This document shows positions 34,270 to 43,955 of a stretch of 64,000 nt of DNA, in pieces (within the stretch, counting starts at the first letter, position 1; every line of letters begins with the position of its first letter). The notes below the pieces were generated by a model. That model was not told the DNA's origin. It did no database searches and worked only from the letters and a program-made list of their open reading frames with translations. The stretch comes from Kluyvera ascorbata_C (GTDB taxonomy: Bacteria > Pseudomonadota > Gammaproteobacteria > Enterobacterales > Enterobacteriaceae): contig NZ_JBIQOI010000001.1 in the NCBI RefSeq assembly GCF_044197065.1, positions 434,001 through 498,000 on the forward strand. Direction: 5' to 3'. The position numbers were made by a program, and so were the translations under genes.

Positions 34270-37200
34270 TTATTCAGTTACCGATTGTCGGGGTTGACGC
34301 GAAAAACGCAGACGCAGACGATCGAAGAACAGATAGACCACCGGGGTGGTATAGAGTGTCAGCAACTGGCTCATCACCAGACCCCCTACAATCGTAATCC
34401 CCAGCGGTTGACGCAGTTCCGAGCCATCGCCCCCGGAGAGAACCAGCGGCAGCGCGCCAAAAAGCGCCGCCAGCGTGGTCATCATAATCGGGCGGAAACG
34501 CAGCAGACAGGCCTGGAATATGGCCTCTTCCGGGGCCAGATTACCGTTACGCTGCGCTTCCAGGGCGAAGTCGACCATCATGATGGCGTTTTTCTTCACA
34601 ATGCCAATTAATAGCATGATCCCGATAAGGGCGATTAGGCTGAACGGGGCATTGAATAGCTCCAGCGCCAGCAGCGCCCCGACGCCCGCAGACGGCAGCG
34701 TAGAAAGAATGGTCAGCGGGTGTACGTAGCTCTCGTACAAGATCCCCAGCACAATATAGACCGTCGCAATCGCGGCGATTATCAGGATCACCTGCGAGTT
34801 CATTGTCTGCTGGAATACCTGCGCGGTACCGGCGAACGAGCCGCGCACGGTGTTTGGCACGCCGAGCTGCGTCATGGCCCGGGTGATCGCATCGTCGGCC
34901 TCCGACAGTGACTTACCGGTTGGCAGGTTAAAGGAGATGGTCGATGCCGCCGACAGCCCCTGGTGGTTCACCGACAGCGGCGCGTTGGCCGGCTGCCATT
35001 TGGCGAAATAGGAGAGGGGGATCGCCTTGCCTTCGCTGTTAATCACAAACATTTTGTCCAGCGCGCTGACGTCCTGGGTATAAACCGGGTCCACCTCCAT
35101 CACCACTTTGTACTGGTTCAGCGGCTGGTAGATGGTTGAAATCTGGCGCTGACCAAAGGCGTTGTTCAGCAGGCTGTTCGCCGCTTCAACGCTGATCCCC
35201 AGCCGCGACATGGTATCGCGGTCGTAGATAAGATCCATTTCCGCACCGTTGTCTTGCTGATCCGAGTTGACGTCGGCAAGCTCCGGCAGTGCCGCCAGCG
35301 CTTTACGAATTTTGGGCTCCCATTCGCGCAGCGCGCTGAGGTCGTCGGAGAGCAGCGTGTACTGGTAGCTGGCGTTGGACTGACGGCCGCCGACGCGGAT
35401 ATCCTGCACCGCCATTAAGAACAGATTCGCCCCCGGCTCTTTGGCGAGCTTTTTACGCAGCCGGTCGATAATCTGCTGCGCCGTTTCATGGCGCTCGCCG
35501 CGCGATTTCAGGGTGATAAACATCATCCCGCTGTTGACCCGCGAGCCGCCGGTAAAGCCGGTGACGTTATCCACCGCCGGGTCTTCACGGATGATCTTCA
35601 TAAAGTCCTGCAGCTTGCCGCGCATCGCCTGGAACGAGATGCTCTGGTCAGCCTGAATCCCGCCCATCAGCACGCCGGTATCCTGTTCCGGGAAGAAGGT
35701 TTTAGGAATACTGATATAGAGCCAGATATTCAGCGCGATGGTGGCAAGGAAGACGACGCCGACTAATCTGGCATGCCCCAGCACCCATTTCAGCGACTTA
35801 CCGTAGCCCTGCTGCATGGCGACCAGTACACGACCGAATCCCTTGTTGCGGGTTGGCGAATGTCGACGGCTGGATTTGAGCATCCAGCCGCACATCATCG
35901 GCGTGAGGGTCAGTGAGACGGCGAGAGAAATAGCGATAGCCACCGATAGCGTGACGGCAAATTCCCGCAGCAGCCTGCCCGGCAGGCCGCCCATCAGCAG
36001 CAGCGGCAGGAATACCGCCACCAGTGAGACGCTCATTGACAGAACGGTGAAGCCCACCTCGCGGCTACCCTGAAGCGCGGCCTGCATTGGTTTCATCCCG
36101 GCCTCAATATGGCGTGAGATATTTTCCAGCACCACGATGGCATCATCGACCACAAATCCGGTGGCGATGGTCAACGCCATCAGCGACAGGTTATTAAGGC
36201 TAAAGCCGCACAGGTACATCGCCGCAAAGGTGCCAATCAGCGATACCGGCACCGCGACGGCGGGAATAAGCGTCGCGCGACCAGAACGCAGGAACAGGAA
36301 CACCACCAGAATCACCAGCGCGACCGAAATCACCAGCGTCTGCTCAACTTCTTCCAGCGAAGCGCGGATGGTTGGCGACCGGTCCTGAGCAATTTGCAGG
36401 TCGATTGCCGCCGGAATGGTTTGCTGCAAGCCCGGAAGTTCTGCGCGGATGCGGTCAACGGTATCGATAATGTTGGCTTCCGGCAGCTTGCGGATCATCA
36501 ACAAAATCGCCGGTTTGGCGTTGGTCATCCCGGCGTTGCGGACGTCCTGTACCGAGTCGCTGACGGTGGCGACATCGCCAAGGCGTACCGCGCCGCCGTT
36601 GTTGTAGTGGACAATCAGCGGCTGGTACTCCGCCGCCGTTTTCAGCTCGTCGTTGGTCTGTAGCTGCCAGCGGTGGGTGGTGTCGTCAATCGCCCCCTGC
36701 GGTTTACGCACGTTGGCGTTGCTGATGGCGGTGCGCACCGCGTCCAGCGACACGCCCTGGTTAAACAGCGCCTGTGGGTTCAGGTCGACGCGCACCGCGG
36801 GCAGGGAACTGCCGCCGACGTCGACGTCGCCCACGCCGTCAATTTGCGCGATGCTTTGTGCCAACTGGGTAGAGGCAAAATCATACAGCTCACCTTGCGA
36901 ATAGGTATCCGAGGTGAGCGTCAGGATCATGATCGGCGCATCCGACGGGTTAGCCTTGCGATAGGTTGGACGGCTCGGCATACCGCTTGGCAGCAGGTTT
37001 TGCGCGGCGTTGATGGCTGCCTGTACATCACGCGCCGCGCCGTTGATATCGCGGTCGAAGTTAAATTCGAGAATGATGCGCGTACTGCCAAGCGAGCTGC
37101 TTGAGGTCATCTCGTTGACCCCCGCAATGCGCCCGAGCGAGCGCTCCAGCGGCGTTGCTACGGACGACGCCATGGTCTCCGGAGACGCCCCCGGCAGCGA

Positions 37201-37347
37201 GGCGCTGATCATAATTACCGGGAAATCGACCTGCGGCAGCGGCGCGACCGGCAGCAGGCGGAATCCGAGGACCCCGCACAGCGTAATGGCGAGCGAGATT
37301 AAAATCGTCGCCACTGGACGGGAGATAAAGAGCGCAAAAAATTTCAC
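34270..37347 (-). CDS. mdtC: MdtC RND efflux pump subunit
   Basis: An inner-membrane RND transporter of 1025 residues with 12 spans and two large periplasmic loops. TM1 is MKFFALFISRPVATILISLA, and the proton-relay region of TM4 reads GFVVDDAIVVLENI. With MdtB it forms a mixed trimer that exports bile salts, novobiocin and other compounds through MdtA and TolC. It starts directly after the mdtB stop. Confidence 0.97.
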   Translation of the reverse strand: MKFFALFISRPVATILISLAITLCGVLGFRLLPVAPLPQVDFPVIMISASLPGASPETMASSVATPLERSLGRIAGVNEMTSSSSLGSTRIILEFNFDRDINGAARDVQAAINAAQNLLPSGMPSRPTYRKANPSDAPIMILTLTSDTYSQGELYDFASTQLAQSIAQIDGVGDVDVGGSSLPAVRVDLNPQALFNQGVSLDAVRTAISNANVRKPQGAIDDTTHRWQLQTNDELKTAAEYQPLIVHYNNGGAVRLGDVATVSDSVQDVRNAGMTNAKPAILLMIRKLPEANIIDTVDRIRAELPGLQQTIPAAIDLQIAQDRSPTIRASLEEVEQTLVISVALVILVVFLFLRSGRATLIPAVAVPVSLIGTFAAMYLCGFSLNNLSLMALTIATGFVVDDAIVVLENISRHIEAGMKPMQAALQGSREVGFTVLSMSVSLVAVFLPLLLMGGLPGRLLREFAVTLSVAIAISLAVSLTLTPMMCGWMLKSSRRHSPTRNKGFGRVLVAMQQGYGKSLKWVLGHARLVGVVFLATIALNIWLYISIPKTFFPEQDTGVLMGGIQADQSISFQAMRGKLQDFMKIIREDPAVDNVTGFTGGSRVNSGMMFITLKSRGERHETAQQIIDRLRKKLAKEPGANLFLMAVQDIRVGGRQSNASYQYTLLSDDLSALREWEPKIRKALAALPELADVNSDQQDNGAEMDLIYDRDTMSRLGISVEAANSLLNNAFGQRQISTIYQPLNQYKVVMEVDPVYTQDVSALDKMFVINSEGKAIPLSYFAKWQPANAPLSVNHQGLSAASTISFNLPTGKSLSEADDAITRAMTQLGVPNTVRGSFAGTAQVFQQTMNSQVILIIAAIATVYIVLGILYESYVHPLTILSTLPSAGVGALLALELFNAPFSLIALIGIMLLIGIVKKNAIMMVDFALEAQRNGNLAPEEAIFQACLLRFRPIMMTTLAALFGALPLVLSGGDGSELRQPLGITIVGGLVMSQLLTLYTTPVVYLFFDRLRLRFSRQPRQSVTE

Positions 37348-40300
37348 TTACGCTTCCTCTTCACGACGCGGGAACCGGCTTTTCAGGTACAGCGACAGTC
37401 GGTCAAACAGCAGGTAGATAACCGGGGTGGTGAACAGCGTCAGCACCTGGCTTACCAGCAGGCCGCCGACCATGCCGATCCCCAGCGGGCGGCGCAGTTC
37501 GGCGCCAACGCCGGTACTGAGCATCAGCGGCAGCGCGCCCAGCAGGGCCGCCAGCGTGGTCATCAGAATCGGGCGGAAGCGCAGCAGGCAGGCCTGATAA
37601 ATCGCCTCGCGCGGCGGCATGCCCTGTTCGCGCTCTGCGGCGAGCGCAAAGTCGATCATCATGATCGCGTTCTTCTTCACGATACCAATCAGCAGGATGA
37701 TGCCGATAATGGCGATCACATCCAGCTCGTTACCGGCAATCATCAGCGCCATGAGCGCGCCGACGCCCGCGGTTGGCAGCGTCGACAGAATCGTTATCGG
37801 GTGAATAAAGCTTTCGTACAGCACGCCAAGCACGATATACATCGCCACCACCGCCGCGACCACCAGCCAGATGGTGCTGCTCAGCGCCGACTGGAAGGCG
37901 AGGGTGCTGCCCTGGAACTCGGTGCGAATATCGGTCGGTAAGTTCAGGTTTTTTTCGGTATCGAGGATCGACTGCACCGCATCGCCGAGCGAGTATTTAT
38001 CCGGCACGTTGAACGAAATCGTGGTCACCGGGAACTGGTCGAGATGGTTAATCGACAGCGGCGCAAAGCGCTGCTCCACTTTGGCAATGGCGGTTAACGG
38101 CACGATGCCGCCGTCGCTGCTGGTCAGGCGAATGTTATCAAGCGCTGCCAGCCCCGGCGTTTGGCGGGTGTCGTGTTCCAGCACCACGCGATACTGGTTG
38201 GCCTGGGTGTAAATGGTGGAGATCAGGCGCTGACCAAAGGCGTTGTACAGCGCGTTATCGACGTCGGCCATCGAAATACCCAGGCGGTTGGCGCTATCGC
38301 GGTCGACGTTAACATAGGCCACCAGCCCTTGATCCTGCCAGTCGCTGCTGACATCCGAGAGCTGCGGCAGTGCCTGAAGTTTCTCCATCAGTTGTGGTAC
38401 CCACTGGCTTAACGCGTCCAGTGAGTTGGCCTGTAGGGTGAACTGATACAGCGTGCGGCTCACGGTGGTATCGATGGTCAGATCCTGTGTGGGTTGCAGA
38501 TAGAGCTGGATACCGGGAATGCGGTCAACCGACTGCTGAAGGCGGCTGATAACCGCCTGTACGCGGTCGTCACGCTCGCTCAGCGGCTTGAGGTTAATCT
38601 GCAAACGAGCGCTGTTGAGCGCCGGGTTGGTGCCGTCGACGCCGACAAAAGAGGTCAGACTTTCAACCGCCGGGTCTTTCAGAATGGCATCGGCTACCGC
38701 CTGCTGGCGCTGGGCCATGCTGGCAAACGACACCGACTGCGGCGCCTGTAAGGTGCCCTGAATAATGCCGTTATCCTGCGTCGGGAAGAAGCCTTTCGGA
38801 ATGGTTACCCACAGGATCACCGACAGCGCCAGCGTGCCGACCGCCACGCTCAGGGTTAACCACGGATGGTTCAGTACGCGAGCCAGCAGGTGTCCGTAAC
38901 CGGCAATCACCCGGTCAAAGAAACGTTCGCTGGCGCGGGAAAAGCGGTTCTGTTTGCGCAGCGATTCGTGGCTGAGCATGCGTGCGCACATCATTGGCGT
39001 CAGCGTTAATGACACTACCGCGGATATCAGTATGGCGACGGCCAGGGTGACGGCGAATTCGCGGAACAGGCGGCCGACGATATCGCCCATAAACAGCAGC
39101 GGGATCAGCACCGCAATCAGCGAGAAGGTCAGGGAAATAATGGTAAAGCCAATCTCGCCCGCGCCCTTCAGCGCCGCGGTCATCGGCTTCTCGCCTTTTT
39201 CGATATAGCGCGAGATGTTCTCAATCACCACGATGGCGTCATCGACCACAAAACCGGTGGCGATGGTGAGCGCCATCAGCGTCAGGTTGTTGATGGAGAA
39301 ATCAAGAAACACCATCACCGCGAAGGTACCCACCAGCGACAGCGGGACGGCGACGCCGGGAATAATCGTTGCCGGGACGTTACGCAGGAACAGATAGATG
39401 ATCATCACCACCAGCGCAATCGCCAGCATCAGCTCGAACTGGGTGTCGGAGACCGATGCGCGGATGTTGGTGGTACGGTCAGAAAGCACCTCAACCTTGA
39501 CCGATTTCGGCAGGCTTTCGGTAAGCTGCGGCAGCATCTGGCGGATGCTGTCGGCCGTGGAGATGATGTTGGCGCCGGGCTGGCGCTGAACGTTCATCAC
39601 GATGGCCTGTTTTTTATTGGCCCATGCGCCAAGCCAGGTGTTTTCCGCGCCTTGTTCCACGGTTGCCACGTCGCCTAAACGAATCGGCGCGCCGTTTTTG
39701 TAGGCGATAATCAGCGCCCGGTACTCCTGCGCCGACTGCATCTGGTCGTTGGCGGAGAGCGTGACCGCGCGCGCCGGGCCATCGAGGCTACCTTTCGCCG
39801 AGTTGACGTTGGCATTGGTGATGGCGGTGCGGATATCTTCGCTGGTCAGTCCGAGCGCGGCAATGGCCTGCGCATTCAGCTTCACGCGCACGGCTGGGCG
39901 CTGGCCGCCCGCCAGCGTCACCAGACCGACGCCGGAAACCTGGGAAATTTTTTGTGCCACGCGGGTCTCAACCATATCTTCCACTTCGGTCATCGGCGTG
40001 GCGGTTGAGGTGACGGCGAGGGTCATGATTGGCGGGTCCGCCGGGTTAACCTTGCTGTAAACCGGTGGGTTAGGCAGGTCGCTTGGCAGCAGGTTGGTGG
40101 CGGCGTTAATCGCGGCCTGCACTTCCTGTTCGGCGACGTCCAGCGGCAGCGTGAGCTGGAACTGGAGGGTGACCACCGACGCGCCGCCGGAGCTTTGCGA
40201 CGACATCTGCTTAAGCCCGGACATCTGCCCGAACTGACGTTCAAGCGGCGCGGTAATCGCCGAGGTCACCACGTCCGGGCTGGCACCCGGATAGAGTGTG

Positions 40301-40470
40301 ACCACCTGAATGGTCGGGTAGTCGACCTCTGGCAGTGCGGAAACGGGCAGAAAACGGTAGCCGATGATCCCTGCCAGCAGAATGGCCACCATCAGCAGCG
40401 TGGTGGCGACAGGGCGCATGATAAACAGGCGGGACGGGCCGCCCGTGTTGCTCGGCGGTAAAACTTGCAT
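37348..40470 (-). CDS. mdtB: MdtB RND efflux pump subunit
   Basis: An RND transporter of 1040 residues, the partner of MdtC in a B2C trimer. The N-terminus is MQVLPPSNTGGPSRLFIMRP and TM4 again carries GFVVDDAIVVIENI with the two proton-relay aspartates. The second half repeats the fold. It shares the TAATG overlap with mdtA and abuts mdtC, so the three subunits are made in ratio from one message. Confidence 0.97.
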   Translation of the reverse strand: MQVLPPSNTGGPSRLFIMRPVATTLLMVAILLAGIIGYRFLPVSALPEVDYPTIQVVTLYPGASPDVVTSAITAPLERQFGQMSGLKQMSSQSSGGASVVTLQFQLTLPLDVAEQEVQAAINAATNLLPSDLPNPPVYSKVNPADPPIMTLAVTSTATPMTEVEDMVETRVAQKISQVSGVGLVTLAGGQRPAVRVKLNAQAIAALGLTSEDIRTAITNANVNSAKGSLDGPARAVTLSANDQMQSAQEYRALIIAYKNGAPIRLGDVATVEQGAENTWLGAWANKKQAIVMNVQRQPGANIISTADSIRQMLPQLTESLPKSVKVEVLSDRTTNIRASVSDTQFELMLAIALVVMIIYLFLRNVPATIIPGVAVPLSLVGTFAVMVFLDFSINNLTLMALTIATGFVVDDAIVVIENISRYIEKGEKPMTAALKGAGEIGFTIISLTFSLIAVLIPLLFMGDIVGRLFREFAVTLAVAILISAVVSLTLTPMMCARMLSHESLRKQNRFSRASERFFDRVIAGYGHLLARVLNHPWLTLSVAVGTLALSVILWVTIPKGFFPTQDNGIIQGTLQAPQSVSFASMAQRQQAVADAILKDPAVESLTSFVGVDGTNPALNSARLQINLKPLSERDDRVQAVISRLQQSVDRIPGIQLYLQPTQDLTIDTTVSRTLYQFTLQANSLDALSQWVPQLMEKLQALPQLSDVSSDWQDQGLVAYVNVDRDSANRLGISMADVDNALYNAFGQRLISTIYTQANQYRVVLEHDTRQTPGLAALDNIRLTSSDGGIVPLTAIAKVEQRFAPLSINHLDQFPVTTISFNVPDKYSLGDAVQSILDTEKNLNLPTDIRTEFQGSTLAFQSALSSTIWLVVAAVVAMYIVLGVLYESFIHPITILSTLPTAGVGALMALMIAGNELDVIAIIGIILLIGIVKKNAIMMIDFALAAEREQGMPPREAIYQACLLRFRPILMTTLAALLGALPLMLSTGVGAELRRPLGIGMVGGLLVSQVLTLFTTPVIYLLFDRLSLYLKSRFPRREEEA

Positions 40471-41732
40471 TAGCCGCGCGCTCCTTTATGGCCGGCAGCA
40501 TGGCCTTCAGCCGCCGCCGGTTTTGCTGCATCCGTTGCGGTGGCGTCGTGAGCGGTAACCACTTCCACTTTAGCCCCTTCGGTTAAGCGATCGATGCCGT
40601 CGGTCACCACGCGGTCGCCTGCGGAGAGCCCGGCGTCAATCACCACTTTCTGGCTGTCCTGAATGCCCGGCACCACGGTGTGCTTGCTGACTTTATTGTC
40701 GCTGTTCAGCACCCAGACAAAGTGGCCGTCGTTGCCCATTTGCAGCGCCGCGGTTGGGATAACCACCGCATTTTGTTGAGTGTCTACCAGCATGCGCGCG
40801 TTAACGAACTGGTTCGGGAACAGCGCATCGTCCTGGTTATTAAAACGGGCTTTGAGCTTGATGGTGCCGGTGGTGGCATCAATCTGGTTGTCGAGGCTCA
40901 GCAGCGTACCGTTGCTCAGCTTCTGCTTGTTGGTGCGATCCCAGGCTTCCACCACCAGGCTTTTACCCGCTTTCTGCGCGGCAACCACGGTCGCGATATC
41001 GTTTTCCGGCAGGGTGAAGACCAGATCGATCGGGTGAGTTTGCGTCAGCACCACGATACCGGTGGTATCACCACTTGAGATCTGGTTGCCGATATCGACC
41101 TGTTTCAAGCCTACGCGGCCGTCAATAGGCGCGGTGATGCGGCTCCAGTCGAGCTGAAGCTGAGCGCTGGCAACGGCGGCCTCATCGGCTTTAATAGTGC
41201 CCTGAGTCTCGCTGACCAACGACTGCTGGGTATCCAGTTCCTGGCGAGAGATAAGATTCGTTTTTACCAACTGCTGGTAGCGAGATAAGTCACGACGCGC
41301 GTTGGCGAGCGTGGCTTTGTCTTTTGCCAGTTGGCCCTGAGCCTGGGCAAGGGCCACTTTAAATTGGCTTGGGTCGATTTCCGCCAACAGGTCGCCGGCT
41401 TTCACCTGCTGCCCTTCCTGGAAGTGAATCGCCATCAGCTGACCGTCAACGCGGCTGCGAACGGTCACCGTGTTAGCGGCGGTAATGGTACCGAGCCCGC
41501 TCAGGTAGCGAGGTACCGCCTCGCTGGTGGCGGTTGCCGCCTGAACCGGGGCCAGCGTGCCGCCAAAGCGACCGCCGTGACGCCCGCCAGCGGCAGGCGA
41601 GCCTGCTGGTTTCGCTGCGCTGGAACCGGAGGTATCAGAATTGCTGCTGAAGTGCCAGATACCAATCGCCCCTGCGATGACGACCAGCGCCGCCAGCGCA
41701 ATGCGCCAGCGATGGTTAAGAATGCCTTTCAT
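40470..41732 (-). CDS. mdtA: MdtA periplasmic adaptor of the MdtABC pump
   Basis: A membrane-fusion protein of 420 residues. An N-terminal membrane anchor (about 8-26, WRIALAALVVIAGAIGIWHF) is followed by the lipoyl/biotinyl domain (VRSRVDGQLMAIHFQEGQQV), a coiled-coil hairpin (about 130-200), and beta-barrel domains. It links MdtBC to TolC. The start follows the E. coli alignment (MKG...); nine extra open codons to 41759 are not used. It heads the mdtABCD-baeSR operon. Confidence 0.95.
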   Translation of the reverse strand: MKGILNHRWRIALAALVVIAGAIGIWHFSSNSDTSGSSAAKPAGSPAAGGRHGGRFGGTLAPVQAATATSEAVPRYLSGLGTITAANTVTVRSRVDGQLMAIHFQEGQQVKAGDLLAEIDPSQFKVALAQAQGQLAKDKATLANARRDLSRYQQLVKTNLISRQELDTQQSLVSETQGTIKADEAAVASAQLQLDWSRITAPIDGRVGLKQVDIGNQISSGDTTGIVVLTQTHPIDLVFTLPENDIATVVAAQKAGKSLVVEAWDRTNKQKLSNGTLLSLDNQIDATTGTIKLKARFNNQDDALFPNQFVNARMLVDTQQNAVVIPTAALQMGNDGHFVWVLNSDNKVSKHTVVPGIQDSQKVVIDAGLSAGDRVVTDGIDRLTEGAKVEVVTAHDATATDAAKPAAAEGHAAGHKGARG

Positions 41733-41795
41733 TGTTATCCGTTTCTCGCCCTGAATCATTTCACGAAATGATACTAGTTTAGTTACGGAACGCTC

Positions 41796-41815
41796 AGAAA
41801 AAATGGAGGAAATAT
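41796..41815 (-). promoter_or_regulatory. Possible BaeR box upstream of mdtA
   Basis: Read on the minus strand, ATTTCCTCCATTTTTTCTG resembles the E. coli BaeR target TTTTTCTCCATNATTGGC in its CTCCAT core. It lies about 65 bases before the mdtA start. The match is partial. Confidence 0.35.
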
Positions 41816-41943
41816 GAAAGACGGAAGGAATCGTCCGAATCCCGTGCGGCTTTACGAGTAGGCTCGCAAACTCTGGGGACGAAACTGCGGGCCGGGCTAA
41901 CGCGTGCTACCGTCAGCGGCGTTTAGCAGGGCGCTAAAACAGG

Positions 41944-42024
41944 AAAGCCCCTCCTGAAGAAGGGGCCTTATATAGGGAAAGGGTTATGATGAAGTTAGTC
42001 ATGATAAAAAGCGTTATACGCTAA
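41944..42024. pseudogene. Left half of a sib/ibs type I toxin-antitoxin locus
   Basis: On the minus strand this reads like the 3' half of a Sib antitoxin RNA, including CATCATAACCCTTTCC and the terminator hairpin GGCCCCTTCTTCAGGAGGGGCTT. On the plus strand it is the ibs leader and start, with AAAGGGTTATGATGAAGTTA. The toxin frame (41986-42024) begins MMKLV like Ibs but then turns polar (MIKSVIR) and stops after 12 residues. The matching other half is at 45249-45285. In E. coli sibA/sibB lie at this same place beside mdtA. Comparison is from memory. Confidence 0.7.
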
Positions 42025-42111
42025 GTATTTAAAGATGCTAACTAATTGAAAAAATTGTCTTTTTGTTGTGTCAGGGTCAGCGCGTGTCTACAAGTTAAAG
42101 AAGGCGACGGG

Positions 42112-42258
42112 ATGAATCTCCAACAAGCGACGTTACTAGATTACGTCAAAACGTATGAAGCAAAAGATCGCGGTAGGGGTTATGAACTGGGAGAAATAGT
42201 TTGGTTGAAAGCACCTGGTGTACGGTCACATCAGTGTGTAGAGTTCATTTTAACATGA
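42112..42258 (+). CDS. Small unrecognised ORF, possibly a gene fragment
   Basis: A frame of 48 codons from ATG 42112 (MNLQQATLLDYVKTYEAKDR) with GAAGG about ten bases upstream; the frame is open back to 42046. It has a mixed, soluble composition and no known motif. Its position just inside the island and just before a decayed gene suggests the tail of a former effector or cargo gene, but this is a guess. Confidence 0.35.
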   Translation: MNLQQATLLDYVKTYEAKDRGRGYELGEIVWLKAPGVRSHQCVEFILT

Positions 42259-42277
42259 TGAGCATAACGGAAAACGT

Positions 42278-42529
42278 ATGAATAATTAAATCACCTATGA
42301 AAGTTATAACGTCCCATCCATTTATTAAGTCATTAGTGATATTGAAGTAATGATTATTGCTCGTGTTAATGGTGCTGAGTATTTAATTGTCCAGTATGAA
42401 AAAAATGGTGATCCGAATGTAAAGGCTGAATTAATCCGTTCTCTGAATAAAAAAGACTCTGTGATTATTACCTTGAAATATCAATACTTAAAAGATCATG
42501 TAGATAATATTAAAAATCTCTTAAGTTGA
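42278..42529 (+). pseudogene. Decayed small gene with two in-frame TAA codons
   Basis: From ATG 42278 the frame reads MNN, stop, ITYESYNVPSIY, stop, VISDIEVMIIARVNGAEYLI and on to KNLLS and a final TGA. The reading is coherent protein on both sides of the stops, about 83 codons in all. Both stops could come from CAA (Gln) by a single C-to-T change. The last 59 codons (from 42350) are still open. I do not know the family; a small immunity protein is possible from context. Confidence 0.6.
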
Positions 42530-42743
42530 TTTTATTCATAATGAAAGTACCACACTGTTTGTCAAAGTGTGGTACTCATCCTTCCCATCAATACTACCCG
42601 CTTAACCATACCCCAAATCGCATGTATCCGAAATAGAATCATGCACAATATCCCATTTATTTAAAATCCGCATGATACGTTCATATTATAAGTGATTACT
42701 GTGCTATTTCGTATACTTCCTCATAATGAATAGGAGTTTAGAT

Positions 42744-43226
42744 ATGGCAATCCCCGCTTACTTATGGCTGAAAGATGATGGCGGCGCAGATATTAAAGGT
42801 TCCGTTGATGTGAAAGTTCGTGAAGGTAGTATTGAGATAGTTGCATTCGGTCACGGTCTACATCTCCCTACCGATAATAATACAGGAAAGATTACAGGAA
42901 CTAGGGTACATGCCCCATTGACGTTTCAAAAAGAATTTGATACATCAAGTCCGTATTTCTATAAAGCAGTAGCAAAAGGTCAAACACTCAAATCAGCCGA
43001 ATTTAAATGGTATCGGATAAACGATGCAGGGCAAGAAGCTGAATACTTCAACATGCTACTTGAGAATGTCAAAGTAGTTTCAGTATGTCCCGTAATGCTA
43101 GATATTAAAAATCCAGCTACTGAGAAGCACAACCACCTTGAAAATATATCCTTGAGATACGAAAAGATCACATGGAAACATTGTGACGGTAATATCATGT
43201 TCTCTGATGCATGGTCAGACAGATGA
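42744..43226 (+). CDS. hcp: Hcp (TssD) family type VI secretion tube protein
   Basis: A protein of 160 residues of the Hcp family, which forms the hexameric rings of the type VI tube and carries small effectors in its lumen. The start MAIPAYLWLKDDGGADIKGS is the standard enterobacterial one, followed by THLPTDNNTGKITGTRVH-like text and SAEFKWYRINDAGQEAEYFN and LRYEKITWKHCDGNI. AGGAG lies eight bases upstream. No other type VI structural gene is in the window. It overlaps the next gene by ATGA, so it is probably the dedicated carrier for that effector. Confidence 0.93.
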   Translation: MAIPAYLWLKDDGGADIKGSVDVKVREGSIEIVAFGHGLHLPTDNNTGKITGTRVHAPLTFQKEFDTSSPYFYKAVAKGQTLKSAEFKWYRINDAGQEAEYFNMLLENVKVVSVCPVMLDIKNPATEKHNHLENISLRYEKITWKHCDGNIMFSDAWSDR

Positions 43227-43699
43227 TCCCATGTAGATTTCACCTCAATGGACACTCAATGAGTACCCTAGTATGTCCTGGTGTTGGTCTATTCTCTGCG
43301 TACTCTGGAACTGGTCGTTCACGCAACCAACCTAGTGCAGTTAACGTTCCTGAAGTAGGGCCGTTACCACCAGGTCAGTACTTCATTGTTACTCGTGGTA
43401 CTGGAGGTATGCTAACTGGTATACGTGATACGTTCGCCTCTATCGTAGCTGGTTCTGATCGTTCTATATGGTTTGCCCTATACCGTAACGACTCACAGAT
43501 AGATGATCTGACCTTCATTGATAAAGTGGAACGTGGACATTTTCGCCTACATCCAGCCGGATACCGTGGGATAAGCGAAGGGTGTATAACATTACCGTTC
43601 TTATCTGATTTCAATATACTACGTGAAGCTTTGTTAAACTCACCTACCATGCAAGTGACTTCATCATTGGTAGCATTTGGAACTATACAGGTGTACTGA
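43223..43699 (+). CDS. Tlde1-type L,D-transpeptidase-like effector (DUF2778)
   Basis: A protein of 158 residues from the ATG in the ATGA overlap with hcp. The N-terminal TLVCPGVGLFSAYSGTGRSR and PLPPGQYFIVTRG are typical of DUF2778. The catalytic region is H110-PAGYRGISEG-C121, the His/Cys pair of L,D-transpeptidase-like enzymes. In Salmonella, Tlde1 is a type VI effector that cleaves or exchanges D-amino acids in peptidoglycan stem peptides. The gene order hcp-effector-small membrane protein supports the same role here. Action would be in the periplasm of a rival cell. Confidence 0.87.
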   Translation: MIPCRFHLNGHSMSTLVCPGVGLFSAYSGTGRSRNQPSAVNVPEVGPLPPGQYFIVTRGTGGMLTGIRDTFASIVAGSDRSIWFALYRNDSQIDDLTFIDKVERGHFRLHPAGYRGISEGCITLPFLSDFNILREALLNSPTMQVTSSLVAFGTIQVY

Positions 43700-43944
43700 T
43701 GACTCCTATCAAGCATGTGATTACGTGGTTAGTTGAATCAGTAGTATATGTGTTAGTACTAATGGCGTTATTTTCATTCTTTCCAGAAGATAAGGCATAC
43801 TGGTTTATCAGACACTATACAGGGGTTATCACTGGTGATGGTTGGGATAAGTATTATTTCTTATCGCTCTGTATTGCCTCTTTGATTATCACTGCAATTA
43901 TTGTTTATATTGCTGCTGTATGGTCGAATCGAACCGATAAATGA
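43699..43944 (+). CDS. Probable Tldi1-like immunity protein
   Basis: A small membrane protein of 81 residues with two hydrophobic segments: about 8-27 (ITWLVESVVYVLVLMALFSF) and about 53-74 (FLSLCIASLIITAIIVYIAA). The start shares one base with the effector stop (TGATG). I do not recognise a family. Its position right after a Tlde1-type enzyme, and a short region between the spans that would face the periplasm, make an immunity role likely. Confidence 0.68.
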   Translation: MTPIKHVITWLVESVVYVLVLMALFSFFPEDKAYWFIRHYTGVITGDGWDKYYFLSLCIASLIITAIIVYIAAVWSNRTDK

Positions 43945-43955
43945 TGTGAATATAA

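Noticed and set aside
41944..41970. GCCCCT...AGGGGC hairpin as a plain terminator after mdtA's promoter
   Set aside because: Its sequence and the following AAAGGGTTATGATGAAG fit the Sib/ibs element much better.
42586..42682. A 23-codon minus-strand frame (MRILNKWDIVHDSISDTCDL)
   Set aside because: It looks protein-like and could be a gene remnant, but it is too short and has no recognised family.
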